Below, piece after piece: positions 1-9,590 of a stretch of 64,000 nt of DNA. A model generated the notes under the pieces. That model was not told the origin of the DNA and made no database searches. It was given only the letters and a program-made list of their open reading frames with translations. The stretch spans positions 682,001 through 746,000 of the forward strand of contig NZ_QGHL01000007.1 of assembly GCF_003171715.1 (NCBI RefSeq), in the 5' to 3' direction. This stretch comes from Novosphingobium meiothermophilum (GTDB lineage: Bacteria > Pseudomonadota > Alphaproteobacteria > Sphingomonadales > Sphingomonadaceae). The translations under genes were made by a program, and so were the position numbers. Each line of letters starts with the position of its first letter. Within the stretch, counting starts at the first letter, position 1.

Positions 1-490
1 GCTGTTGCTGTTCCTTGATGTGGGCGGATCGATGGACCCCTTCATCAGGTTGGTGGAGGAACTGTTCAGTGCGGCCACCGCCGAGTTCAAGAACATGGAG
101 TTCTTCTATTTCCACAACTGTCTTTACGAAGGCGTGTGGAAGGACAACAAGCGGCGCTGGTCCGAACGCACCAAGACATGGGACATCCTTCACAAGTATG
201 GCCACGATTACAAGGTCGTGTTCGTGGGCGATGCCGCGATGAGCCCCTACGAAATCAGCCATCCGGGCGGCAGTGTCGAGCATTTCAACGAAGAGGCGGG
301 CGCGGTCTGGCTGCACCGGGTAGCGCAGACCTATCCGGCAACCGTTTGGCTCAACCCCGTGCCGGAAAAGCAATGGGGCTATTCGCAGTCCACCAAGATG
401 ATCCGCGACCTTCTGGGAGGCGCCATGTATCCGCTGACACTGGAAGGGCTGGATGCTGCGATGCGCGAACTGACCCGCAAGAAACACTGA
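1..490 (+). CDS. CoxE-like VWA domain protein, C-terminal part
   Basis: The gene enters from the left edge in the frame whose first full codon is at base 2, so the N-terminus and start codon lie outside. The visible 162 residues open on a metal-ion-dependent adhesion motif (DVGGSM) and continue with FVGDAAMSPYEI, typical of the CoxE/COG3825 VWA family. These proteins are usually encoded beside a MoxR-type AAA+ ATPase and are thought to act with it in maturing metalloenzymes or complexes. The partner would be expected upstream, outside the window. The family call is fairly firm; the target complex cannot be told from here. Confidence 0.8.
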   Translation, partial: LLLFLDVGGSMDPFIRLVEELFSAATAEFKNMEFFYFHNCLYEGVWKDNKRRWSERTKTWDILHKYGHDYKVVFVGDAAMSPYEISHPGGSVEHFNEEAGAVWLHRVAQTYPATVWLNPVPEKQWGYSQSTKMIRDLLGGAMYPLTLEGLDAAMRELTRKKH

Positions 491-550
491 ATTCGGGCGG
501 GCGCTGCCAAGGGATATTGGCGCGGCCAGATGGAAAGGATGGGAGGCAGC

Positions 551-1324
551 ATGACGGATCTGATCGTCAGAACCAATGATGGCCGGGGGCGGACAGACAT
601 CGTCCTCAACCGGCCGGACAAGTTCAACGCCCTGTCCGAGGCCATGCTGGCGGCGCTGCTGTCCGAACTTGAAGCCCTTGCCGCGGATCCGGCGCTGCGC
701 GTTGTCGTATTGTCAGGGGCGGGCAAGGCGTTTTGCGCAGGGCACGATCTGGCCGAAATGCAGGCCAACCGCAGCCTCGACCATTTCCGCAAGCTCTTTG
801 CCGCCTGCACCGAGGTGATGGAGGCCATAGTTGCCCTGCCGGTTCCGGTCATTGCCAAAGTGCACGGGGTGGCAACGGCTGCCGGGTGTCAGCTTGTGGG
901 AGCCTGCGATCTGGCCGTGGCGGCGGAAAGCGCTCGTTTTGCCGTGTCGGGCATCAACGTGGGCCTGTTCTGCTCCACCCCGGCGGTGGCCCTCAGCCGC
1001 AACGTGCCGACCAAGCGCGCGTTCGAAATGCTGGTGACGGGCCGTTTCGTCGATGCCTGCGTTGCGGCGGAGTGGGGCCTGATAAATACGATCACCCCCA
1101 GCGAGACGCTTGATGATGCGGTGAACGATCTGGCCCAAACGATCATTTCCAAGAACCCCGACGCGATCCGCCGGGGCAAGGCCCTGTTTTATGCCCAGCG
1201 CGAGGTTCCGCGCGCCGAAGCCTATCGACTCGCCTGCGAAGTCATGGCCCGGAACATGATGGACGAGAACACCAACGAAGGCATCGAAGCCTTTCTGGCC
1301 AAACGCGAACCCGTCTGGCGATAG
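551..1324 (+). CDS. enoyl-CoA hydratase/isomerase family protein lacking both catalytic glutamates
   Basis: A 257-residue crotonase-fold protein. The start at 551 is chosen because GGAGG lies at 542-546; an upstream ATG at 530 has no such site. The CoA-binding and oxyanion region is clear (CAGHDLAEM, residues 62-70; ATAAGCQL, 109-115). The two glutamates that hydrate enoyl-CoA in the rat enzyme (E144 and E164) correspond to Gln114 and about Gly134 here. The protein is therefore unlikely to be an ordinary hydratase. It resembles the ECHDC3-like branch, whose reaction is not well defined. It follows the CoxE-like gene by 60 bases on the same strand. Confidence 0.8.
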   Translation: MTDLIVRTNDGRGRTDIVLNRPDKFNALSEAMLAALLSELEALAADPALRVVVLSGAGKAFCAGHDLAEMQANRSLDHFRKLFAACTEVMEAIVALPVPVIAKVHGVATAAGCQLVGACDLAVAAESARFAVSGINVGLFCSTPAVALSRNVPTKRAFEMLVTGRFVDACVAAEWGLINTITPSETLDDAVNDLAQTIISKNPDAIRRGKALFYAQREVPRAEAYRLACEVMARNMMDENTNEGIEAFLAKREPVWR

Positions 1325-1432
1325 GCCCGGCATCAAACCGGATTTGCATCCGCAATGGTGCCCTGACCTTGTCCGCGCTTGCCAGCGCGCTTTTCTGGTC
1401 TATGTCTGGCAGATCGGTTCACAGGGGGCAGC

Positions 1433-2983
1433 GTGCAGGTGAAGAATGGGATGTTCGCAGTTGCGGCTGCGGCGCTTACGTTGAACGCCGTTTGCACGCC
1501 GGCCATGGCTGCGGCCGATACGGCCAGCACCAAGGCGCCATCCGGCCCTTCGGCCTTCGTACGGTGCGATGGATTTCCGAACAAGGCATCGACACTGGGC
1601 ACCGTTGCCCGGCTGGTTGCAATCAGCGCCGTTGTTGGCCTGCTGCTTCCCTCGCGCGAGGCACCCGATCCCAAGAAGCGCGAAAACGGTGCCGACGGTG
1701 TCAAAGCCTGCGATGAGGCACTTTCCGGGCCGGAACCGGCAAAGGACGGCGGACGCCGGATCGAACTGATCTTCGGACGCGCCATTCACCGCATGGAAAT
1801 GCAGGACTGGGACGGATCGCTTGCCGATATTCGTTCGGTAACGGCCGATCAGCCGGAACTGACTGCAACGACGGCATACCAGCAGAGCCTTGGCATAACC
1901 GCGATCGAGCTTGAAGCCATGGCCATGACCGGCAAGGGGGATTACGCAGCTGCCCACAGGCTCGGTCTTGAACTGGCCAGCCGCAATCCCTTCGACATTC
2001 GCGCGCAGCTTGCGGCTTCCCGCTACATCGGCATTGCGCGGGCCTATGGCCCGGCAGAAGCGGCAGCCTACGATCAGGCCGCACGTGCATGGCCGATCCT
2101 CCTCGTCGAACGGGCAGCAGCGCGAGCGGCCGCCGGGATGTTCGCGGAAGCTGCTGCGGATTATTCCGCCTATGTTGCCCTGCTCGCCACCATACCCAAG
2201 ACCCGTCACTATGGATCGCAATCCCGTGCCGCGATTGCCTACCGGCTTGCCGGAAATGCGGCGGAGGGCGATCGGCTGATGAAGCTCGCCATGGAAAAGG
2301 CCGAAGCGGACATTGCCCTCGGCAAGACCGACTCGCCGGTCACGTCCACGAGCGAGGCGAACGACCTTTACACCATTCTCGTCGCGCTCGACTCCGGCCA
2401 AAGCACGCGCGCGCGCACGTTGTTTTCCGCAAGGAGCCGGTGGCCCAGCGTCGCCCCCGGACTTTTGGCAGGCGTGGCGCAAAAGCTTGATGCGCTTGCA
2501 ACCCCGGCAGACAAGGCAAGCACGCCAATCCCCTCAGCCCATGATATTCTGGCGGCAGAAGAAGCCCGCACCGTGGCGCAGATCAATGATCCGGGCGAAA
2601 GCAACGGTGATCGTTTCGCCACCTATCGCGCGGCCTTTGCGCCCAACGAGTTTGCCAAGTTCGCAAGCAATGTCTGGAAAACCGACAAATCGCGCTACAT
2701 CACCGCGCCCAAGACCGACCCGGAATATGGCGAAATCATCAGCACCGCGCGCGACGGTGGCGGCGCGCCTGCCACCTATGCCATGCTCCTGCATCTGGCC
2801 CTTGTCGCCAAAACGCGCGGGCACAGCCATTTCATGATGATGCCGGGGCAGACTTCGCTGAACGTGGCGCGGTTCAGGACGGGGATGCCGGGTGACGGCA
2901 GGGTCTTTGGCGATGTGTCCTACAAAGCGGATGAAGTGATTGCAGCGATCTCGCCCCTCATTCCCAAGCCGGTCAGGAAATAG
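1433..2983 (+). CDS. secreted protein of unknown function, possible helical repeats
   Basis: About 516 residues starting from GTG at 1433 (GTG at 1439 is equally possible); AGGGGG at 1423-1428 lies just upstream. The N-terminus looks like a Sec signal: basic VQVKNG, a hydrophobic stretch, then AMA before AADT near residue 26. A second hydrophobic stretch (about residues 58-73) may be a membrane anchor. The middle is Ala-rich and helical with TPR-like spacing, but no clear TPR consensus is visible. I do not recognise the family. It converges with the muramidase-like gene, with only 12 bases between the two stops. Confidence 0.6.
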   Translation: MQVKNGMFAVAAAALTLNAVCTPAMAAADTASTKAPSGPSAFVRCDGFPNKASTLGTVARLVAISAVVGLLLPSREAPDPKKRENGADGVKACDEALSGPEPAKDGGRRIELIFGRAIHRMEMQDWDGSLADIRSVTADQPELTATTAYQQSLGITAIELEAMAMTGKGDYAAAHRLGLELASRNPFDIRAQLAASRYIGIARAYGPAEAAAYDQAARAWPILLVERAAARAAAGMFAEAAADYSAYVALLATIPKTRHYGSQSRAAIAYRLAGNAAEGDRLMKLAMEKAEADIALGKTDSPVTSTSEANDLYTILVALDSGQSTRARTLFSARSRWPSVAPGLLAGVAQKLDALATPADKASTPIPSAHDILAAEEARTVAQINDPGESNGDRFATYRAAFAPNEFAKFASNVWKTDKSRYITAPKTDPEYGEIISTARDGGGAPATYAMLLHLALVAKTRGHSHFMMMPGQTSLNVARFRTGMPGDGRVFGDVSYKADEVIAAISPLIPKPVRK

Positions 2984-2995
2984 GCGGCACCACCA

Positions 2996-4195
2996 TCAGT
3001 AGAGCAGGAAAGCAGCGCGCTCGTCCGCCCAAGCTGCTTCATTCGCCCCGGCCACGGCATCGAGATCGGCTGGCATCGCGCCTTCATCGTCAACCCACTC
3101 GCGCAGCGCGGGGCCTCCATTGATGACGTCGATCGCCAGCTTGTCGAAGACATATTCGTAGGCAAAATCGCGCCACAGCGGATAATCTGGATAGAGGCGA
3201 CGGATTGCCTTGAAGGCAAGCGCCTGCAAGCGCCACGGCCGGAACGCGTCATGATTGTAGAACGCGCCTTCGGCATGGACCATGAGCGCGCTGCAAAGAG
3301 CCTTGGCGTGCTTGTGGAACGTCGGCTCGAACCAGCATTCGCGGATTGCGCAGCCTTCCATCCACTGCGGGGCGAAGCCGCGCATTTCCGCCAGCACGGC
3401 CTTGGCATCGATGTCTGGTGCGCCGAACAGCACTTCCAGTGGCCGCGTGGTGCCGCGCCCTTCGGAAAGCGTGGCCCCTTCGATCATGACCGTTCCTGCA
3501 TAGGCCCGCGCCATATTGAGGCTGGCGGCATTGGGCGAAGGGTTGATCCAGATGCGGCTTTCCGGCCAGCCGAATCCCGGTCCCCGATCAGGCGTCCAGC
3601 CTTCCATTGCGATCACGCGGTAATCCACATCGAGCCGGAAATGATCGATGAACCAGGCACCCATCTCTCCCAGCGTCATGCCGTGGCGCATCGGCATTGG
3701 CCCTGCGCCCACAAAGCTTTCCCAGCCCGGCACCAGTTTCGTGCCTTCGACCGGGCGTCCTGCCGGATTGGGCCGGTCAAGCACCCAGACCGCCTTGCCC
3801 GTGCCGCTTGCCGCTTCAAGCAGATAGAGCAGGGTCGTGACGAAAGTGTAGATGCGGCAGCCCAGATCCTGAAGATCGAACAGGAACACATCGGCACTGT
3901 CCATCATGCGCGCGGTGGGCCTGCGCACCTCGCCGTAAAGGCTGAATACCGGAATGCCATAGGTCGGGTTCAGCTCGTCGGCTGTTTCGACCATGTTGTC
4001 CTGCTTGTCACCCTTCAGCCCGTGCTGGGGGCCGAAAGCCGATGTCAGATTCACGCCGCAGGCGACCAGTGCGTCAAGCGAATGGACCAGCCCCGCAGTA
4101 ACCGACGCAGGATGCGCAACAAGCGAAACGCGCCGTCCTTCTAGCGGTTTTCTCAGCGTGGGGTCGGCAAGCAGCCGGTCTATGCCATTTTTCAT
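2996..4195 (-). CDS. DUF1343 / NamZ-like exo-beta-N-acetylmuramidase
   Basis: A 399-residue protein covering the whole DUF1343 domain. NamZ members (GH171) release N-acetylmuramic acid from the non-reducing end of peptidoglycan fragments during wall recycling. Recognisable blocks are [15 protein letters not shown] (54-68), [13 protein letters not shown] (106-118), [12 protein letters not shown] and [12 protein letters not shown]. In many relatives the first block reads GPEHG with a glutamate; here it is Gln57, so activity should be checked. There is no signal peptide, so it is probably cytoplasmic, unlike the secreted Bacillus enzyme. Its start overlaps the stop of the upstream DOMON-like gene by 4 bases (ATGA). 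Confidence 0.8.
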   Translation of the reverse strand: MKNGIDRLLADPTLRKPLEGRRVSLVAHPASVTAGLVHSLDALVACGVNLTSAFGPQHGLKGDKQDNMVETADELNPTYGIPVFSLYGEVRRPTARMMDSADVFLFDLQDLGCRIYTFVTTLLYLLEAASGTGKAVWVLDRPNPAGRPVEGTKLVPGWESFVGAGPMPMRHGMTLGEMGAWFIDHFRLDVDYRVIAMEGWTPDRGPGFGWPESRIWINPSPNAASLNMARAYAGTVMIEGATLSEGRGTTRPLEVLFGAPDIDAKAVLAEMRGFAPQWMEGCAIRECWFEPTFHKHAKALCSALMVHAEGAFYNHDAFRPWRLQALAFKAIRRLYPDYPLWRDFAYEYVFDKLAIDVINGGPALREWVDDEGAMPADLDAVAGANEAAWADERAAFLLY

Positions 4196-4734
4196 GGCGT
4201 CTGCGGTGCCTCAAGCCGGGCGGCGAAGCAAGACGGGTGATGAAAGTCGGGCTTTTCGTCACGATGCGCGATGGCCCAGTAGGACTTGGCCCCACCCTCC
4301 TCCTCGATCACCGCGCAAAGACCATAGTCCAACGGCCGCGCGAGCAAGGCTGCCAGCGGCAGGGCCACATCGAAGATCAGCACCGACCGGCCAATGCGCG
4401 GCGTGCAGACCGGATCGCGCGGCACGGGGCGCGGAGCCATGCCTTCGCGGTAGGCGACAAAATCATAGGCCGCCCAGCGCTGCGATGGCGAGAAGTTGAA
4501 CTCGGCATAGGCCCGCGCCCCCGCCTCTTTTGCGAACAGTTCAAAGCAGGTGGTCTGCCACAGCCCGTCCGCGCGCCCGCTGGCGGCAAACGGGGGCAGG
4601 CGCAGCGCCTCAGTGCCTTCCACGCGCCAGCGCAGGGTCATCCAGTGCGCGTCGATTCCGGTTATGCGCGCCGCAATTCTGCGCACGGCCAACGGTCGGC
4701 TCGAAGGATGGGGCACAAGCTCATGCGTTTCCAA
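4192..4734 (-). CDS. DOMON-like domain protein
   Basis: A 180-residue protein resembling the DOMON-like family, a beta-sandwich related to carbohydrate- and heme-binding domains. Blocks include [27 protein letters not shown] and [16 protein letters not shown] near the C-terminus. No signal peptide is visible. It is translationally coupled to the NamZ-like gene through an ATGA overlap, suggesting that the two act together, perhaps on a muropeptide-derived sugar. It is divergent from tyrS, with about 48 bases between start codons. The biochemical role is unknown. Confidence 0.7.
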   Translation of the reverse strand: METHELVPHPSSRPLAVRRIAARITGIDAHWMTLRWRVEGTEALRLPPFAASGRADGLWQTTCFELFAKEAGARAYAEFNFSPSQRWAAYDFVAYREGMAPRPVPRDPVCTPRIGRSVLIFDVALPLAALLARPLDYGLCAVIEEEGGAKSYWAIAHRDEKPDFHHPSCFAARLEAPQTP

Positions 4735-4782
4735 TCGCGCAACTCCGTGCTAGGCGCGCCATCCCGATACCAGGTGGCCGAG

Positions 4783-6012
4783 ATGACCGAATACAAATCT
4801 TCCCTGCTGCGCCTTCTTTCCGAACGAGGCTACATCCACCAGATGACCGACGCGGCCGCGCTCGATGCGCTGGCGGAAAGGGAGATCGTGCCCGGATATA
4901 TCGGCTTCGATCCCACCGCGCCATCGCTGCACGTGGGCTCGATGGTGCAGATCATGCTGCTGCGCCGTCTGCAACAGGCGGGACACAAGCCCATCGTGCT
5001 GATGGGCGGCGGCACTGGCAAGATCGGCGACCCCAGCTTCAAGGACGAGGCGCGCAAGCTGCTGACCAACGAGACGATCGCGGCCAATGTCGCCTCTATC
5101 AAGACCGTGTTCGAACGCTTCCTGGCCTTTGGCGATGGGCCGTCCGATGCGATCATGCTCGACAATGCCGAATGGCTCGACCGGCTGGAATACATCCCGT
5201 TCCTGCGCGAAGTGGGACAGCACTTCTCGGTGAACCGGATGCTCAGCTTCGATTCGGTCAAGCAGCGACTCGACCGCGAGCAGTCGCTCTCGTTCCTTGA
5301 GTTCAACTACATGATCCTGCAGGCTTATGATTTCCGCGAGCTGTCGCAGCGCTATGGCTGCCGGTTGCAGATGGGCGGGTCGGACCAGTGGGGCAATATC
5401 GTCAACGGCATCGAGCTCACGCGCCGGATGGATGGCAAAGATGTGTTCGGGGTGACAACCCCGCTGCTCACCACCGCCGACGGGGCGAAGATGGGCAAGA
5501 CCATGAACGGCGCGGTCTGGCTCAACGAGGATGCGCTGCCCGCGTGGGACTTCTGGCAATACTGGCGCAATACCGATGACCGCGACGTGGGCCGCTTCCT
5601 GCGCCTGTTCACCGATCTGCCGCTTGACGAGATCGCGCGGCTGGAAGCCCTTCAGGGCAGCGAGATCAATGCCGCAAAGATCGTGCTGGCCAATGAAGTC
5701 ACCAGCCTTGTGCGCGGCGAAGCTGCCGCAAAGGCCGCCGAGGCGACTGCTGCGGCCACGTTTGCAGGGGGCGGGCTGGGTCAGGATCTTCCCGTTCTGG
5801 AAGTGAGCGAGGACAGCATCGGCATCGTCGATGCGCTGGTGGGCCTTGGCTTTGCGGCGAGCCGGGGCGAAGCCAAGCGGCTGGTTGCGGGTGGCGGCGC
5901 GCGTATCGATGGCGAGGCCGTTTCGGATGAAGGCCATCGTATCACCCTGACGGACAAGGAAATCCGCGTTTCTTCAGGCAAGAAGAAGCACGGCATCGTG
6001 CGCCGGGCCTGA
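4783..6012 (+). CDS. tyrS: tyrosyl-tRNA synthetase
   Basis: Charges tRNA-Tyr with tyrosine in the cytoplasm. The 409-residue length is normal for the bacterial enzyme. The class I signature appears as SLHVGSM (48-54, HIGH equivalent) and KMGKT (236-240, KMSKS equivalent), with tyrosine-pocket blocks [11 protein letters not shown] and [12 protein letters not shown]-terminal S4 RNA-binding domain (about 345-409) ends in a basic GKKKHG tail. The ATG at 4783 is preferred: upstream in-frame sequence does not resemble the family, and AGGTGG lies at 4772-4777. Monocistronic by layout. Confidence 0.97.
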   Translation: MTEYKSSLLRLLSERGYIHQMTDAAALDALAEREIVPGYIGFDPTAPSLHVGSMVQIMLLRRLQQAGHKPIVLMGGGTGKIGDPSFKDEARKLLTNETIAANVASIKTVFERFLAFGDGPSDAIMLDNAEWLDRLEYIPFLREVGQHFSVNRMLSFDSVKQRLDREQSLSFLEFNYMILQAYDFRELSQRYGCRLQMGGSDQWGNIVNGIELTRRMDGKDVFGVTTPLLTTADGAKMGKTMNGAVWLNEDALPAWDFWQYWRNTDDRDVGRFLRLFTDLPLDEIARLEALQGSEINAAKIVLANEVTSLVRGEAAAKAAEATAAATFAGGGLGQDLPVLEVSEDSIGIVDALVGLGFAASRGEAKRLVAGGGARIDGEAVSDEGHRITLTDKEIRVSSGKKKHGIVRRA

Positions 6013-6055
6013 CAGGCGCGGCGAATCAGGGTTTCCCATTATCTAACGGCAAGGG

Positions 6056-6073
6056 CCTGCCGCTTCCGGCAGG
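6056..6073 (+). terminator. possible stem-loop after tyrS
   Basis: CCTGCCG (6056-6062) pairs perfectly with CGGCAGG (6067-6073) around a CTTC tetraloop, 44 bases after the tyrS stop. No T-run follows, so this may be a weak or factor-dependent terminator or only an mRNA-stabilising hairpin. Confidence 0.35.
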
Positions 6074-6153
6074 GAATTGCCGCTGCTTTACCAATTGTTC
6101 GCCATTTCGGACCTATAGCCTCCTGACCGACAACCCAAGCGCCAGGAGGAACG

Positions 6154-6492
6154 ATGCGCGGCGGAGCCCAGCTTTCAGTCACCGATTTGCGTCGTTCCAC
6201 CCGGCACCCGGTAAACCTGCCGGTCATCGGCGAACATCGCACGCGCGGCGACATCATGCTGCATGTCGCGAACATCTCGACCACGGGCTTCATGGCGACC
6301 GAGATCGAGGATCTTGGCCGGGGCGAGCGGGTGACGGTGCGCCTGCCGTCAATCGGGCGAATCGAAGCCTTTGTAGTCTGGGCAGACGGGACGCGCGCCG
6401 GTTTCCAGTTTGAGCGGATTATCCGCATGGACGATTTCAACAAGCTGATCCGTTCGCTTCAGCCAGCACCAAAGCCGCGTTCATCGCGCTGA
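6154..6492 (+). CDS. PilZ domain protein
   Basis: A 112-residue single-domain protein. The c-di-GMP-binding signature is present as R13-RST-R17 (RxxxR) and N40-ISTTG (D/NxSxxG). Single-domain PilZ proteins act as cytoplasmic c-di-GMP receptors that tune motility, polysaccharide export or adhesion. AGGAGGA at 6143-6149 sets the ATG. No cyclase, phosphodiesterase or polysaccharide gene is adjacent, so the output cannot be named. Confidence 0.9.
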   Translation: MRGGAQLSVTDLRRSTRHPVNLPVIGEHRTRGDIMLHVANISTTGFMATEIEDLGRGERVTVRLPSIGRIEAFVVWADGTRAGFQFERIIRMDDFNKLIRSLQPAPKPRSSR

Positions 6493-6600
6493 CCCTGCAA
6501 GAAGAGCACAGCGACGGGCGCGCGGTCCGCCCCGGCATAGGGGCCAAGTATTGCTTGCTTGGCAACAGCCTGTCCGGCTGGCATTGGCTGCGCCGTGACC

Positions 6601-7881
6601 ATGAACGACAACGCCACCCAGCTTCCCGCCTCGCCGCTTGCCATTCCAGATTACCGGCGTTTCTGGATCGCCCGGTTCTTCTCGGTGGTCGCGACGAGCG
6701 GCATGGTCGTGATTCTCGGCTACCAGCTCTACGACGTGGCCCGCAGCGCCTATGACATGCCGATATCGCAGGCCGCATTCCTGCTCGGCCTGCTTGGTCT
6801 CGCCCAGTTCCTGCCGTTGTTCATCCTCACGCCCGTGGCCGGGCTGGTGGCAGACCGGTTCGATCGGCGCAACGTTGCCACCATCTCGCTCTGCATCGAT
6901 CTGACCGTGGCGCTGACACTGGCGCTGACCACCCAACTTGCAGTGCTTTCCCTGCCCCTGCTGTTCGGGCTGGCAGCGCTCCACGGAACGGCAAGGGTCT
7001 TCATCGGCCCCGCGCTGGCGTCGGTCGCGCCCAACGTCGTTCCTGCGCCACTGATGCCCAAGGCCATCGCCATCAATTCCATGGCATGGCAGATCGGTTC
7101 GGTCGGCGGTCCGGCCCTTGCCGGGATGCTGTTTGCCTCGCACCCGGCAGCGCCTTACTGGACGTCAACCGTGCTGCTGGGTCTGGCCGCCCTCAGCATA
7201 GCCTCGATCCGGCGGCTTCCTCCGCCCGAAAGCAACCGCGACAGCCATCCCTTGCGGCAGATGCGCGAAGGCTTCTCGTTCGTATGGAATGACCGCTTCC
7301 TCCTCGGATGCGTCACGCTGGATCTGTTTGCAGTGCTGCTCGGCGGCGCGACTGCGCTGCTCCCGGTCTTCGCGCGCGACATCCTGCTGATTGACGGCAA
7401 GCCTGTTGGCGCCGATGGCCTTGGGATCATGCGCGCCATGCCGGGGCTTGGGGCGGCGCTCGTCGCGCTGATCCTCTCGCGCCGCCCCATTACCAACAAT
7501 GTCGGGATCAAGATGCTGCTGGGCGTGGCGGTCTATGGTGCCTTTACCATCGGCTTTGGTCTTTCGACGAACTATTATCTCTCGCTCCTCATGCTGATGG
7601 GGCTTGGCGCGGGCGACATGGTATCGGTGTTCATCCGCAACACGCTGGTTCAGTTGCACACGCCCGACGCGGTGCGCGGGCGGGTATCGTCGATTTCGGG
7701 GCTTGCCATTTCCGCCTCGAACGAACTGGGCGAGATGCAATCTGGCGTGGCGGCTGCGTTGCTTGGCGCAGTGGGCGCGGTGGCATTCGGCGGGATTGGG
7801 GCAATTGCCGTGACGGCCGCGTGGTTCTTCCTGTTCCCCGAACTGAAAAACGCGCGAACCTTTGCAGCCCGCTACAGATAG
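6601..7881 (+). CDS. MFS transporter, EntS-like
   Basis: A 426-residue polytopic inner-membrane protein with about 12 hydrophobic segments and the motif-A-like loop GLVADRFDRRNV between helices 2 and 3. The layout matches the MFS_3/EntS-like branch, which exports siderophores or drugs, and members are also found as generic exporters. The start at 6601 (MNDNATQ) is preferred because the upstream extension is not hydrophobic or family-like. cysK begins 42 bases downstream on the same strand. Substrate unknown. Confidence 0.88.
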   Translation: MNDNATQLPASPLAIPDYRRFWIARFFSVVATSGMVVILGYQLYDVARSAYDMPISQAAFLLGLLGLAQFLPLFILTPVAGLVADRFDRRNVATISLCIDLTVALTLALTTQLAVLSLPLLFGLAALHGTARVFIGPALASVAPNVVPAPLMPKAIAINSMAWQIGSVGGPALAGMLFASHPAAPYWTSTVLLGLAALSIASIRRLPPPESNRDSHPLRQMREGFSFVWNDRFLLGCVTLDLFAVLLGGATALLPVFARDILLIDGKPVGADGLGIMRAMPGLGAALVALILSRRPITNNVGIKMLLGVAVYGAFTIGFGLSTNYYLSLLMLMGLGAGDMVSVFIRNTLVQLHTPDAVRGRVSSISGLAISASNELGEMQSGVAAALLGAVGAVAFGGIGAIAVTAAWFFLFPELKNARTFAARYR

Positions 7882-7923
7882 TCCTAAGCTGGGACAAAGA
7901 CTTCACTACCAGGAGCACGCGCA

Positions 7924-8841
7924 ATGAAAGCGGATTCGATCCTCGCCACCATCGGCAACACCCCGCACATTCGCCTTTCGCGCCTGTTTCCCGATCACGA
8001 GGTGTGGGTGAAGAACGAGCGCGCCAATCCCGGCGGTTCGATCAAGGACAGGATCGGCCTTGCCATGATCGAGGCCGCCGAAGCCGATGGCAGCCTGCGC
8101 CCCGGCGGAACGATCATTGAACCCACATCGGGCAACACCGGTATCGGTCTCGCCATGGTCGCGGCGGTCAAGGGCTACAGACTCATTCTCGTCATGCCCG
8201 AATCGATGTCGCTAGAACGGCGCAGGCTGATGCTGGCCTACGGCGCCACCTTCGATCTCACCCCGCGCGAGAAAGGCATGAAGGGCGCCATCGAACGGGC
8301 CAAGGAACTGGTCGAGCAGACGCCCGGTGCATGGATGCCCCAGCAGTTCGACAATCCGGCAAACGTTGCCGTTCACATCCGCACGACCGCGCAGGAAGTG
8401 CTCAGGGACTTCGCCGCCGATCCGATCGACGTGCTCATTACCGGCGTGGGCACGGGCGGCCATCTCTCCGGCTGTGCCGAGGAGTTGAAGAAGCACTGGC
8501 CTGCGCTCAAGGCCTATGCGGTGGAACCCACGCTTTCGCCGGTGATTTCCGGTGGGCAACCCGCACCGCATCCCATTCAGGGCATCGGTGCTGGCTTCAT
8601 TCCCGGCAACCTGCATACCCAGGCGATTGATGGCGCGATCACCGTCGATCCGGCAGACGCCAAGGAAATGGCGCGCCAGTGTGCGGCGAAGGAAGGGATG
8701 CTCGTAGGCATTTCATCGGGTGCGACGCTTGCCGCCATCGCCCAGAAACTGCCGAGCCTGCCCGCAGGAACCCGCGTTCTGGGCTTCAACTACGATACGG
8801 GCGAGCGCTATCTCTCGGTGCCCGATTTCCTTCCGGAGTAG
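7924..8841 (+). CDS. cysK: cysteine synthase A (O-acetylserine sulfhydrylase)
   Basis: Makes L-cysteine from O-acetylserine and sulfide with PLP. In the 305 residues the PLP Schiff-base lysine is Lys41 in NPGGSIKDR. The substrate loop TSGNTGIG (67-74), the phosphate-binding GTGTGGH-type loop ([10 protein letters not shown]) and GISSGA near the C-terminus are intact. AGGAG precedes the ATG. The next gene starts 5 bases after its stop, so the two are probably co-transcribed. CysK and CysM are close; the NPGGSIKDR context favours CysK. Confidence 0.93.
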   Translation: MKADSILATIGNTPHIRLSRLFPDHEVWVKNERANPGGSIKDRIGLAMIEAAEADGSLRPGGTIIEPTSGNTGIGLAMVAAVKGYRLILVMPESMSLERRRLMLAYGATFDLTPREKGMKGAIERAKELVEQTPGAWMPQQFDNPANVAVHIRTTAQEVLRDFAADPIDVLITGVGTGGHLSGCAEELKKHWPALKAYAVEPTLSPVISGGQPAPHPIQGIGAGFIPGNLHTQAIDGAITVDPADAKEMARQCAAKEGMLVGISSGATLAAIAQKLPSLPAGTRVLGFNYDTGERYLSVPDFLPE

Positions 8842-8846
8842 GTCCG

Positions 8847-9551
8847 ATGGCGATGGAGCAGATCGACTATACCGACGGCGCAACCGAGCTGACCGGTTTT
8901 CTCGCAAGACCGCAGCAAACGCCCCGCGCCGCCGTGCTGGTTCTGCCCACCATCGCCAACTGCAATGCCCCCATGGTGCGCCGCGCCCAGATGCTGGCCG
9001 AGGCGGGCTTTCTGGCCATGATCGCCGACTTTTACGGCGTGCAGGTGCGCGATTTCGATCATGCGCGTGAACTGGCAGGGCCGTTGCGGCAGGATGTGGC
9101 AACCTATCGCCAGCGCCTGCGCGCAGGGCTTTCGGCGTTGACTGCCTTGATCGAAGCGCAAGACCTGCCAGTTGCGGCAATCGGTTATTGCATGGGCGGT
9201 CAGGCGGCACTGGAACTGGCACGCGATGGCGCCGATCTGGTATTGGCAGCCAGCTTTCACGGGCTGCTTGATACACAGGCCCCTGCCCAGCCCGGCGCCA
9301 TCAATGCGCGCATCCTCGTCTGCCACGGCGATGCAGACCCTATGGTTCCGCGCTCGCAGGTCATGGCCTTCTGGGAAGAGATGGACGCGGCAGACGCAAG
9401 CTGGCACTTCCACAGCTACAGTGGCGTCCGCCACGGCTTCACCGATCCCGGCAGCGATGCGCGCGGCATGGCCGCAATCGGCTATAACGCCAGTGCTGAC
9501 CGCCAGAGCTGGGCCGCACTCATGAACCTGCTCGACGAAGTGCTTGGCTGA
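8847..9551 (+). CDS. dienelactone hydrolase family protein
   Basis: A 234-residue alpha/beta-hydrolase with a cysteine nucleophile, as in dienelactone hydrolase: GYCMGG with Cys115, CHGDADP with Asp164, and RHGF with His196. Family members hydrolyse the lactone ring of dienelactones made from (chloro)catechols, but many genomic homologues have other ester or lactone substrates. No chlorocatechol genes are adjacent, so the substrate is open. The ATG at 8847 is used (8853 also possible); GGAG at 8835-8838 overlaps the end of cysK. Confidence 0.85.
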   Translation: MAMEQIDYTDGATELTGFLARPQQTPRAAVLVLPTIANCNAPMVRRAQMLAEAGFLAMIADFYGVQVRDFDHARELAGPLRQDVATYRQRLRAGLSALTALIEAQDLPVAAIGYCMGGQAALELARDGADLVLAASFHGLLDTQAPAQPGAINARILVCHGDADPMVPRSQVMAFWEEMDAADASWHFHSYSGVRHGFTDPGSDARGMAAIGYNASADRQSWAALMNLLDEVLG

Positions 9552-9578
9552 ACCGGGAAGGCCCGATGCCCTCCCGGT
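9552..9578. terminator. stem-loop between convergent genes
   Basis: ACCGGGA (9552-9558) pairs with TCCCGGT (9572-9578) in the 39-base gap between the convergent dienelactone hydrolase-like and acyl-CoA dehydrogenase genes. There is no T-run on either strand. A bidirectional end signal is plausible but not certain. Confidence 0.35.
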
Positions 9579-9590
9579 CCGATCGCGGCA

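Noticed and set aside
4237..4782. Extended upstream start for tyrS
   Set aside because: The added 182 residues are antisense to the DOMON-like gene and unlike any TyrRS; ATG 4783 gives the family N-terminus.
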